Assembly: GCA_018064425.1 (NCBI GenBank)
Contig: JAGHVF010000020.1
Location: 59,611 to 123,610, forward strand
Direction of reading: 5' to 3'
DNA: 64,000 nt
Source of the DNA: Candidatus Colinaster equi
Lineage (GTDB): Bacteria > Bacillota > Clostridia > Lachnospirales > Lachnospiraceae
In this document: positions 55,022-63,288 of the stretch, one piece after another
Position numbering within the stretch: position 1 is the stretch's first letter
Layout of the letters: the number at the start of each line of letters is the position of its first letter
Translations under genes and position numbers: made by a program
Notes under the pieces: model-generated
What the model was told of the DNA's origin: nothing
Seen by the model: the letters and a program-made list of their open reading frames with translations, nothing else
The model's database searches: none

Positions 55022-56581
55022 CTAATTATCTGGTTCTATCACTTCAGCATTTTGGCTAATGTCAGATATAAATGATCTCATATCCATAATTGATTGCCTT
55101 AATTCAGCTTTTGTATATCTCGTATTTAAGTGATTCTCTGGATGATGTATTTGATGTCGGATATACTCTGTTAAAGTTTTCTGCTCATCTCGAACACTAC
55201 CGTTAGATAACTGACGATGATATAGTCTTGTAGGTTTTCCTTGCATATACTCATTTCGCCAGCCCTGATATTCTATATATGCGTACAGTTCATCGTGATA
55301 CTCTTCTGTCACATCTCCAAATGCCAAATAATTAACTTCATTTAGAGAGGGGTATCTTAATTGTCCTTCCTCAACTCCATGTACCGCTTTACCAAATTCT
55401 TCATCAATTATAACTCGTAGATTCAAATATTCTAACTGCTTTACCATCACGCTACTGTGGGTTGTGATAATCACCTGAACATTGTCCGTACTTGCCAGAG
55501 ACTTTATAGCTTCTATAAGCTTAATCTGATTATCACCGTGCTGCGATGTTTCGGGTTCTTCTATTGCATATATAACGCCCTTGTTATCTCCTTCCTCAAA
55601 TCTACGTTCTACTTCACCTCTAAAAAAATTAAGTAATATAAGTCGTTTTACACCACTTCCGCGCTTGTTTATTGGAATATCTTCATCTCCAGAAATTGAA
55701 ACTCCCTTAAATACGTCTTGCCATTTTAAAGACTGAGCCGAAGGAATTACTGGATTTAAGCTACTTGCAACAGACGGATCCATCTCCTGTAACTTATTCA
55801 AAGTTCTGGTAGCAACATCCTGTAGCTTTTGATGAACCTCATTGGCTATCTCTTCCAATGAAGCTTGAAGCCTATCATCCTTCAGAATCTGTTTTACAGC
55901 CTCTTTTAACGGATCTTGTACTTCATTATCATCATCACTATTTTTCCTATCTGATTGGAATAAAGAGTATACCGGTAAATATGTTGCTATCTTATCCCAA
56001 ATCTTTTTAGCATCTTCCTTGGTAACGTCTATTTCAATCTCATCCAACGATAGATCATCTGAAAAATGCTCCCAGATTGCGGATCTAACAATAGAATTTA
56101 CTGTTTGGTTATCACAAGTAATATTATTGTCTTGGATAATTTTCTTTAAATCGGAGTTTTTCTTAAGTAATAAATCACTACATCCCGGATTTGTAGGATG
56201 CAAAGCCTTTATATAAACCTTTTGTGCTCCTCCATTTTTATATTTTTTTATTATCTCCAAATCCCCATCCGCATTTAGCATATACTCCCTTGCTAATGAT
56301 GTTTCAACAGACGAATCTATAATGATTTCATCTGGCAATTCTGAAAACACCACCGATATAATCGTTTCTTGGTCATCTTCCCTTGCTGCAAAAATATTAA
56401 CATCCGTCTTATCAATTTTTACAACTCCCTTACCTTCATTAAAGAAAATATCCAGCGCCTCAAGGATTGAAGATTTACCTACATCATTTTTCCCAACAAA
56501 TGCTGTTAAGTTATCAAACCCAACAATAGTTTCTCCCTTGTATCCCCTGAAATTTTTTATTTTCAATGACTTAATCTTCAA
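55022..56581 (-). CDS. AAA/ABC-type ATPase (OLD-like N-terminus) with a non-TOPRIM C-terminal region
   Basis: LKIKSLKIKNFRGYKGETIVGFDNLTAFVGKNDVGKSSILEALDIFF (Walker A); VIYAIEEPETSQH; TTHSS; C-terminal YIRHQIHHPENHLNTRYT. Candidate TTG start at 56581 after GGAGGAAACGG. Confidence 0.8.
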   Translation of the reverse strand: MKIKSLKIKNFRGYKGETIVGFDNLTAFVGKNDVGKSSILEALDIFFNEGKGVVKIDKTDVNIFAAREDDQETIISVVFSELPDEIIIDSSVETSLAREYMLNADGDLEIIKKYKNGGAQKVYIKALHPTNPGCSDLLLKKNSDLKKIIQDNNITCDNQTVNSIVRSAIWEHFSDDLSLDEIEIDVTKEDAKKIWDKIATYLPVYSLFQSDRKNSDDDNEVQDPLKEAVKQILKDDRLQASLEEIANEVHQKLQDVATRTLNKLQEMDPSVASSLNPVIPSAQSLKWQDVFKGVSISGDEDIPINKRGSGVKRLILLNFFRGEVERRFEEGDNKGVIYAIEEPETSQHGDNQIKLIEAIKSLASTDNVQVIITTHSSVMVKQLEYLNLRVIIDEEFGKAVHGVEEGQLRYPSLNEVNYLAFGDVTEEYHDELYAYIEYQGWRNEYMQGKPTRLYHRQLSNGSVRDEQKTLTEYIRHQIHHPENHLNTRYTKAELRQSIMDMRSFISDISQNAEVIEPDN

Positions 56582-56703
56582 ACCGTTTCCTCCAACAATA
56601 AACACTTTTCCTGTATTTAATGGACAGAATGACCACCTAAAATGCATGTCTTCTTGACATATCTACAGTTAGATATGAACTTCATTTCATTACCCAGCCA
56701 TTC

Positions 56704-57234
56704 CTACTTCAATAAATCTGCCAAATACACCTCTCCACGCTTCAAAGAGCGTACTCTCTTATACTCTCGAATTGTACTAATCAACATATCGATATCAGCA
56801 AAATAGCTTCTTATGTACGCCTGAGACTTTATATTGCCCTTCAACTTTAATACCTGCTTGCAGAAACTACTTGGCGACATAACACTGGTTTTTTTCATGT
56901 ATTCATTGTATTTTCCCTCCGCAAGTATCAGTAACATTTCAATCTCCGGAGACGTAACAACCTTAATAACATCTACCTTATGTTCATACGCTGTACTCAG
57001 CCGAAATCCTTCTGAGTGCGAGTCCAAAACTCGAAGTATTGTTATCTTGCTTTCAAATCCTTTTCTCAAATACCGCTGTTCAAATTCTTTGCCATTGCGG
57101 CAGCGGATTACCTCTTCATTTAGCATTCTTTCACGAGAAAAAACGAGTCTATCTGCATCAACAAGCATATCAATTATTGCAGTTTCAGCACCACCCTCGC
57201 ATATACAAGCAACTATCGGAGATAATTCTATCAT
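56704..57234 (-). CDS. Small TOPRIM-like/RloB-AbiLii-like partner protein
   Basis: PIVACICEGGAETAIIDMLVDADRLVF ... ILRVLDSHSEGF ... VVTSPEIEMLLILAEGKY; 4-bp overlap with upstream ATPase gene. Confidence 0.55.
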   Translation of the reverse strand: MIELSPIVACICEGGAETAIIDMLVDADRLVFSRERMLNEEVIRCRNGKEFEQRYLRKGFESKITILRVLDSHSEGFRLSTAYEHKVDVIKVVTSPEIEMLLILAEGKYNEYMKKTSVMSPSSFCKQVLKLKGNIKSQAYIRSYFADIDMLISTIREYKRVRSLKRGEVYLADLLK

Positions 57235-58397
57235 TCGTTATCCTCCACTATAGTTCCTGTTGACAATACCTTTTTTAGTCTCATTGATGCTGCATATGAC
57301 GGAGTTGTTCCTTCTAGCATTCCACTTTGAAAAGCATCGCTCTTTTTAATATCATTACGCGTCAATATATGATGTAATTTCTGAATCGTTATTCCGCCAT
57401 TATTCCTAATTACATATATTCCATCATTTCTATCCAATTCATCTAATAATTCAACATAATGTGTCGAATATATCAATGTGGCGCCATTTTGATTTACACG
57501 CTTATCCATAAAGAATCTAATCAATGTCGCAACAATCTCTTTATTAAAATGATTCTCAATTTCATCAATAATAAAATATCCACCCTTTATCAGAACCATC
57601 CAGGCATGCATAAACACATTCAATCCTTTTATAGTACCCGATGATAAATAATGGCTAATATTCTGTATCCCACGCATAGAAATCGGCATATCATCTTTTT
57701 TAAACTTTACAATCAATTCAGTCTCATTTGGGTTAAAACGAATATACTCTATGCTAGGGTCAAGGAATTGTATTAACTCAATTGGGAAATTGCCAAAAGA
57801 ATTTAACACGTTAAAATCCGTCCATTCAGTCAGGTCTCTGAAGAACACATTTCCTGTCTTTCCAAGTGCTATTACTATACTTACGTCATCTTTAAGGAAC
57901 ATGAATTGTTCCTCGGAAATATCTCTTGTTTTATAAATATTTTCATCTCCGAAAACAAACAAATTTGCCTTAGATGTAACAGAAGTTGCCCTGCGAATAT
58001 ACAGTTTTTCTTCAAGAATTACGTATCTATCTGGTGCTCCATCCTCCTTAGTTACACCTATAATAGTTTTCAACAAGCAAACGCCTTTTTTTTCATCATA
58101 GAAGTATACTCTCAAATTGACTCTATTAGATCTCTCCAATACCACTTTTGTCGGAATATTATTAATTGCCTCTGCATTAAGCAAGCTCATTACAAAAGAG
58201 ATGAGTTTTAATGAAGTTGTTTTACCAGAGGCATTAACTCCCACAAATGATAAAACATTATTCGTATATGTACTCCCAAATGGATTATAAAGCATAGCAG
58301 CATTATCGGGATAAACCCTCTGCTCTGCGTTGAAATCAATAACAATCTTCCCACTAAAAAGAAAAATTCCATCTGCTTCAATTCTTAACAGCCTCAT
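57231..58397 (-). CDS. AAA15-type ATPase
   Basis: VLSFVGVNASGKTTSLKLISFVMSLL (Walker A); GGYFIIDEIENHFNKEIV (Walker B); IYSTHYVELLDEL. Confidence 0.88.
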   Translation of the reverse strand: MRLLRIEADGIFLFSGKIVIDFNAEQRVYPDNAAMLYNPFGSTYTNNVLSFVGVNASGKTTSLKLISFVMSLLNAEAINNIPTKVVLERSNRVNLRVYFYDEKKGVCLLKTIIGVTKEDGAPDRYVILEEKLYIRRATSVTSKANLFVFGDENIYKTRDISEEQFMFLKDDVSIVIALGKTGNVFFRDLTEWTDFNVLNSFGNFPIELIQFLDPSIEYIRFNPNETELIVKFKKDDMPISMRGIQNISHYLSSGTIKGLNVFMHAWMVLIKGGYFIIDEIENHFNKEIVATLIRFFMDKRVNQNGATLIYSTHYVELLDELDRNDGIYVIRNNGGITIQKLHHILTRNDIKKSDAFQSGMLEGTTPSYAASMRLKKVLSTGTIVEDNE

Positions 58398-58605
58398 TTC
58401 TTTCTCCTTTCATATCAACGTATTGCGCGTTATTACACCATAATATTATCACATTATCTCTATTTTTCAACCCCTATAAACGCTTTTTGTGTTTTTAATC
58501 CCATTTTCATGTTTGCTGTAAATTTCATATTTGATTAAGCCTAAATTGATTGAACCATTACTGAATAGTGTTTGGTTACTGTTGGAAGTTTATTATGAGA
58601 AAAAG

Positions 58606-58628
58606 CACTCTGCTTATCACAGAGTGCT
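58606..58628 (-). terminator. Intrinsic terminator near the right edge of the island
   Basis: Minus strand AGCACTCT-gtgataagc-AGAGTGCT followed by TTTTCTC; resembles the terminator at 51733-51766. Confidence 0.65.
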
Positions 58629-58655
58629 CTCATCATTCATCGGGTAGTTCACCTT

Positions 58656-58849
58656 AAAAGGTGTAAACGGGGTGTAAATCCGCTTGATATATCTTCAGAA
58701 TGCTTTATTTTCAAGGCTTCTCATTCTACTGAAATCGCTTGCCCCAGCAAACGAACAGTACTTTTATCATGCTATTTTGAAATCCTTTCTCATTTTCTTT
58801 GAGGCCTCAAAAACCGCCTCTGCAAAAGTTGTAAATGAGTTGTAAATCC
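58656..58849. repeat. Pair of diverged 26-bp direct repeats
   Basis: 58656-58681 AAAAGGTGTAAACGGGGTGTAAATCC and 58824-58849 AAAAGTTGTAAATGAGTTGTAAATCC (22/26 identical). Confidence 0.7.
58739..58770 (-). pseudogene. 5'-end fragment of an LMW-PTP gene / candidate att scar B
   Basis: Minus strand ATGATAAAAGTACTGTTCGTTTGCTGGGGCAA (MIKVLFVCWGK...), 28/32 identical to 49958-49989. Confidence 0.75.
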
Positions 58850-58908
58850 AACACCTCTTATTAGAGAAATGCAGCAAAATCAAGGTTCGCGACTACTTTG
58901 TTAGTACC

Positions 58909-58940
58909 TTGCCGTGGCAGATATAAGGCACTCGAATCAT
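58909..58940 (-). pseudogene. Second, more diverged LMW-PTP 5'-end-like fragment / candidate att scar C
   Basis: Minus strand ATGATTCGAGTGCCTTATATCTGCCACGGCAA (MIRVPYICHGK); same 32-nt span and similar peptide. Confidence 0.55.
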
Positions 58941-59002
58941 CATTTTCTCCTGGCATCTGGGTGCATTTTGTTTTTCCTTAACCTCTTCGATTATAGCAAA
59001 AT

Positions 59003-59087
59003 ATAAAGCCCCTGTGTGCGATTATTACGAACCGGATTTGGATTATTCCCCAAACGGTTACGTGATAACGCCACACAGAGGCTTTAT
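59003..59087. repeat. 85-bp near-perfect hairpin
   Basis: ATAAAGCCcCTGTGTG...CACACAGaGGCTTTAT continuing inward to CCGGATTTGG/CCAAACGG with few bulges; T-tract on the plus side. Confidence 0.75.
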
Positions 59088-59153
59088 TTTTGATTAATCG
59101 ATAAAATTACAATTTCTTTCCCATCAGCTGAGCGCTTAGACTGAAACTTATCT

Positions 59154-59654
59154 CTAGAGACTTGAATTCACTACCTGATCCAGAGTGAGCACTTTGCATT
59201 TCTTGCTTTCATAATACTCCAGCATTGCAGGAATCTTTTTCTTATCGTAGCTGGTCACACAGTCAGAGAGAACCGTTACTACATATCCGGATTTTGTCAT
59301 ATTGAAGCAGGTGGACTTCACACAGGCGGTTGCATCCGCACCGGTTACTACAAACTCTGTAATACCATTTTCTGCAATATATTCGCAGAATGCTTCACTG
59401 GTAAGAGCATTTGTTTTGGTCTTAATAAAAATATTATCACTCACAACCTGAAGTTCCGGAACAATTTCAGCACCTCTTGTTCCCGGAAGAAAATTCTTTG
59501 CAGAGGGAGTGATGTTGTTTTGGCAAATGTACACCACATGCATTTCCTGACTAATAGCCCAGTTAATGGCATTATTAAGGGTATCAACGATTTCACGATA
59601 ATTCTTAGTGATATCATTCTGGATATCAATGACAACGAGTGCTTTGTTCTGCAT
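59154..59654 (-). CDS. Isochorismatase-family cysteine hydrolase
   Basis: ALVVIDIQNDITKNYREI ... FVVTGADATACVKSTCFNMTKSGYVVTVLSDCVTSYD. Confidence 0.9.
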   Translation of the reverse strand: MQNKALVVIDIQNDITKNYREIVDTLNNAINWAISQEMHVVYICQNNITPSAKNFLPGTRGAEIVPELQVVSDNIFIKTKTNALTSEAFCEYIAENGITEFVVTGADATACVKSTCFNMTKSGYVVTVLSDCVTSYDKKKIPAMLEYYESKKCKVLTLDQVVNSSL

Positions 59655-59668
59655 AAATTTATCCTTTC

Positions 59669-60574
59669 TTAGTCCCGATATTTTTTCGATAGTTCGGAAG
59701 TAACTGCAAAAAGACGCTCACGCATAGACTGTGGTTCCAGCACCGTAACTTTATTTCCACATGACAGAATCCAAGCAACAAGTCCTTCCTCATCTTCGTC
59801 CACTTCAAACAAAAGGGAACCATCCTCTTGAATTAAAAATGATGATGGCCCATAGTTTTCAATCAGCTGCCATCTCATAGAGGGTTCAAATACTGCCTTC
59901 AGATGAACATTTGAAGGAAAGAAGGTCTTTATCTCGAATTCCGGAAACGGTATCTCTCGATCATGGATTTGTTCTTCAGTTAGTTTCAGCCCATCCATAC
60001 GATTCAGCTTGAACATCCGAAAATCCTGTTTTGTTCTGCAATAACCCCACACATACCAGCTGCTCCACTTGAAGAGCAGATAATACGGATCGAGTATCCG
60101 AGTGGATTCTGCTTTCGGTGAATAATAATCAAACCGAATCGCCCGCTTCAAATCGATTGCTGTCTGTACAAGCGTAACCTTTTCTGATATAGGAGCCTTA
60201 TGTGGAGAGGAGAGATCGATCAGAATCGTATCGCTGCCATTGATGAAATCAGAGGAACCCGCTTTGATCTTTTCCATGAGCAGACTGTAATAACTGCTTC
60301 CACTGACACTATCAAGGCTTCTAAGCCCTGCCAGGATCATCTTCATATCCTTTGATGTAAGGACAGTTCGGTCCATACGATAACCGTCCATAATCTGAAT
60401 ACCACCGCCGATTCCAGGCATCGTACATATTGGAATTCCGGCCTTGCAAAGGTCATCAATATCTCTGAGGATCGTCCTTTTGGACACTTCGAAACGTTCT
60501 GCCAATTCAGGCGTTGTAATCTTTTCTTTTTGAAGTAGCAGGGATAAGATCCCTATCATTCTCTCTATCTTCAT
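59669..60574 (-). CDS. HTH-WYL transcriptional regulator (YafY-like), copy 2
   Basis: MKIERMIGILSLLLQKEKITTPELAERFEVSKRTILRDIDDLCKAGIPI; clear paralogue of 53856-54770. Confidence 0.92.
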   Translation of the reverse strand: MKIERMIGILSLLLQKEKITTPELAERFEVSKRTILRDIDDLCKAGIPICTMPGIGGGIQIMDGYRMDRTVLTSKDMKMILAGLRSLDSVSGSSYYSLLMEKIKAGSSDFINGSDTILIDLSSPHKAPISEKVTLVQTAIDLKRAIRFDYYSPKAESTRILDPYYLLFKWSSWYVWGYCRTKQDFRMFKLNRMDGLKLTEEQIHDREIPFPEFEIKTFFPSNVHLKAVFEPSMRWQLIENYGPSSFLIQEDGSLLFEVDEDEEGLVAWILSCGNKVTVLEPQSMRERLFAVTSELSKKYRD

Positions 60575-60611
60575 GCTTTTCACTTCCACTTATATAATAC
60601 ATTGCAAAACA

Positions 60612-60627
60612 TGACATCTGTATGTCA
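60612..60627. promoter_or_regulatory. Dyad upstream of WYL regulator 2
   Basis: TGACAT-ctgt-ATGTCA; same GACA-N6-TGTC core as at 54804-54829. Confidence 0.45.
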
Positions 60628-60638
60628 CCTTTATTATA

Positions 60639-60935
60639 CTACATTTGAAAAAAATATGAATAAACAACGTTATATCTTCCAAGCATACTCTTAAATCTGT
60701 GTTCCCAGTGCATGGCTACAAGGGGCATTCCTTCTTCATCCAAGAACAAGAAACCTCTGTACCCATCTACGGCCTTTTCTTTCATGGAAAACTTGGGTCT
60801 TTCGTCTATGATGTTTTTAAACATCTGTGCAACATCATCGGTAATCGGTATCTTTCGTGTTCCGGTATGGAAAAGGATGTAAACCGTTTCGTAGTATTTG
60901 TAGTAAAGGTTATCGTCATGTATGAATTTGAGAAA
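60639..60935 (-). pseudogene. Internally deleted tyrosine-integrase remnant (middle part)
   Basis: Minus strand FLKFIHDDNLYYKYYETVYILFHTGTRKIPITDDVAQMFKNIIDERPKF...DGYRGFLFLDEEGMPLVAMHWEHRFKSMLGRYNVVY then unrelated SYFFQM*. Confidence 0.8.
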
Positions 60936-60941
60936 CTTGCG

Positions 60942-61814
60942 CTAATATTCGCACAGAGGAAAACAGATGTCCATCTCCAAATATCCGTCCGCCTCGACTT
61001 TTCTGTAAATATCGAATATCGGTTTATTTCTCTCAAGACGGTTTCCCGTTTTAGCAAGCCACCGACAAAAAATCTCCTGATATACCATAAACAGATAACG
61101 TGGATAACCCTTAAAATGATATACTCCGTATTTCCCGCCTTCAAATCTGTTAAGAAGCAGTTCCGGATGACTATTAAGCGCTGGATGGTCAGGCTGTACC
61201 GTCTGGCACAGCTCATACATACACCCGTTCTCATCCGTAATTGACGGGTCGTCAATGGTGCAGTCCAGATACAGAGTATCCTCCGCGACCAGATACTCGT
61301 ACCGTTTGATAAACTCACACCACTCATAGTTCAAATTATGATAATTGCCTTTTCTGCGTTCATATACGACCAGAATGTCATTCAGGTGCTCAATGCTTAT
61401 CAGTTCTTCGTTTTCTGCAGCTGAATCCAGTGACTCTCCATGAAAGAAGGCACTGCTCTCGGCAATTCTCTCGCTGTTCTTTCTGAAGTCTGCGGGAGAC
61501 TGATTCATATGTTTTTTGAAGGCTGTTGAAAAATTAGAAGATGAGTAACCGTAATCCGCTCCGATCTCCGTGATGCTTGTCTCTTTATCCATCTTCAGCC
61601 GGAGGGCACTCCGCTCGATACGGATACGCTTTATAAACTGATAAAGCGCTTCTTCTGTATCTTCCTTGAACATCCGCATCAGATGGTATTTCGAGTAAGC
61701 GCAGTGCTTTGCTACATCATCTACGGTAATGTCCTCGTCAATATGCTCAAAGATATAGGTAATAGCCTTGTTGATCACTTCATTTTGGATGACAATGCTT
61801 TCTTTTTCTTCCAT
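60942..61814 (-). CDS. AraC-family regulator with GyrI-like effector-binding domain
   Basis: AITYIFEHIDEDITVDDVAKHCAYSKYHLMRMFKEDTEEALYQFIKRIRIERSALRLKMDKETSITEIGADYGYSSSNFSTAFKKHM; GyrI-like C-terminus. Confidence 0.93.
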   Translation of the reverse strand: MEEKESIVIQNEVINKAITYIFEHIDEDITVDDVAKHCAYSKYHLMRMFKEDTEEALYQFIKRIRIERSALRLKMDKETSITEIGADYGYSSSNFSTAFKKHMNQSPADFRKNSERIAESSAFFHGESLDSAAENEELISIEHLNDILVVYERRKGNYHNLNYEWCEFIKRYEYLVAEDTLYLDCTIDDPSITDENGCMYELCQTVQPDHPALNSHPELLLNRFEGGKYGVYHFKGYPRYLFMVYQEIFCRWLAKTGNRLERNKPIFDIYRKVEADGYLEMDICFPLCEY

Positions 61815-61820
61815 ATTCGA

Positions 61821-63146
61821 TCATCCTTTCCGAATTGCTGTGCCTTGCTTTCTGATAAGCATAAAGGAGATGATTGCCGTTAGGGTTTCCGTTGTCGGTG
61901 TCACAAGCCACACGCCGTTCATGCCCCATAGCGCCGGGAAAATGAAGGCAAAGATCAACAGAAATACGATTCCGCGAAGAGATGAAATAATCGCCGAACT
62001 TTTCGCATCTCCGCATCCTGTGAAGTACATGGAATTGATAACATCATATCCCATAATCAAAAACGTCACAGTAAAGAATCTGAAGCCGGTCGAAATCATA
62101 TCAACAACTTCGTTGCTGCAGCCGAACATTCCAGCATATTTTCTGCTGAAAACAAGGAAACACACGGCAAAGACAAAGCCGATACAAAACAGAATCTTGT
62201 TTGTGATCTTTCGCAGTTCTACCGTCGTTCTCTTTTCTTCCGCGCCCCATAAGATGCTCACCGGAGTTGTCAGACCTTGTCCGAAACCGATGGCAATCAT
62301 ACTGTATCCGTAAACTGCAAAGCCGAGAACGGTAAACGCTACAACGCCTTCCGTTCCCACATATTTCATCAGCACATAGTTGAAAGCAAACATCGATATC
62401 GCGCTTGCCATTTCTCCGATGAATTCAGAAGAGCCGTTAAATATCGTTTCGCGGTTTACATTCTTGTCGAATTTAAATTTGCAAAACCTGATGTTTCTGT
62501 CTTTGCCGAAAAAATATGTGAATTGAAGCACTACCGATACAATTTGAACAATCAAAGTGGCAATAGCGCTGCCCCGGATACCAATTTTGAGCTTTACCAC
62601 CATGATGTAATCAAAAACGGCATTGAGTACACAGCCGATGACACTCACGATCATACAAAACTGCGGTTTCCCGTCAGCGCGAACAAACATACCGAGAATC
62701 GTGCTTATAATCATAAGTGGGTAAGCGAACAGCATAATTCTGTAATACTCAGTAAAATATCCGCACAGTTCACCATCAGCATGAAGCACTTTAAGGAGTG
62801 GAGTGAACAGGATTGCAAATAATAAAGATGCCACTATGCTCACGGTCAATGCCGTGATATGCGTTTGCGAGAATACCTCGCAGGCCTTTTTCCGGTCACC
62901 CGCCCCTAAAAGCTTGCCGCAAATGACTGAGCCGCCGACGCCTATGCAGAGGCCTACCCCTAAATAGAAATAAAGCACCGGCAATCCCAAATTAATTGCC
63001 GCCAAAGCACTTTCGCCCACATAGTTCCCAGTGAAGAATCCGTCTGTCACCGTGATCACAGTTTGAAGCAACATGGCGATAATGCTCGGAATTGCAAAGG
63101 AAAGCAGTGTTTTTGTTTTGTGTTCTTTTAAGTATTCGATATTCAT
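61821..63146 (-). CDS. MATE family efflux transporter
   Basis: SIIAMLLQTVITVTDGFFTGNYVGESALAAINLGLPVLYFYLGVGLCIGVGGSVICGKLLGAGDRKKA. Confidence 0.93.
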   Translation of the reverse strand: MNIEYLKEHKTKTLLSFAIPSIIAMLLQTVITVTDGFFTGNYVGESALAAINLGLPVLYFYLGVGLCIGVGGSVICGKLLGAGDRKKACEVFSQTHITALTVSIVASLLFAILFTPLLKVLHADGELCGYFTEYYRIMLFAYPLMIISTILGMFVRADGKPQFCMIVSVIGCVLNAVFDYIMVVKLKIGIRGSAIATLIVQIVSVVLQFTYFFGKDRNIRFCKFKFDKNVNRETIFNGSSEFIGEMASAISMFAFNYVLMKYVGTEGVVAFTVLGFAVYGYSMIAIGFGQGLTTPVSILWGAEEKRTTVELRKITNKILFCIGFVFAVCFLVFSRKYAGMFGCSNEVVDMISTGFRFFTVTFLIMGYDVINSMYFTGCGDAKSSAIISSLRGIVFLLIFAFIFPALWGMNGVWLVTPTTETLTAIISFMLIRKQGTAIRKG

Positions 63147-63288
63147 TATCATTCCTCCGTTTCAATATAATGATTATAGTGAAATGGAGAAATAAATACT
63201 TCTTTATTCGTGCGGTTGAGAGATAAATTAGCAAGATTTGTTTAATTCCGAAATAAGAATTTACATAGCCCGTATTCTCAAAATTCTT

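Noticed and set aside
60806-61327. 173-aa minus-strand ORF
   Set aside because: Out-of-frame with, and mostly inside, the well-supported AraC regulator and integrase remnant; composition is Arg/Ser/Cys-rich as expected for spurious frames.
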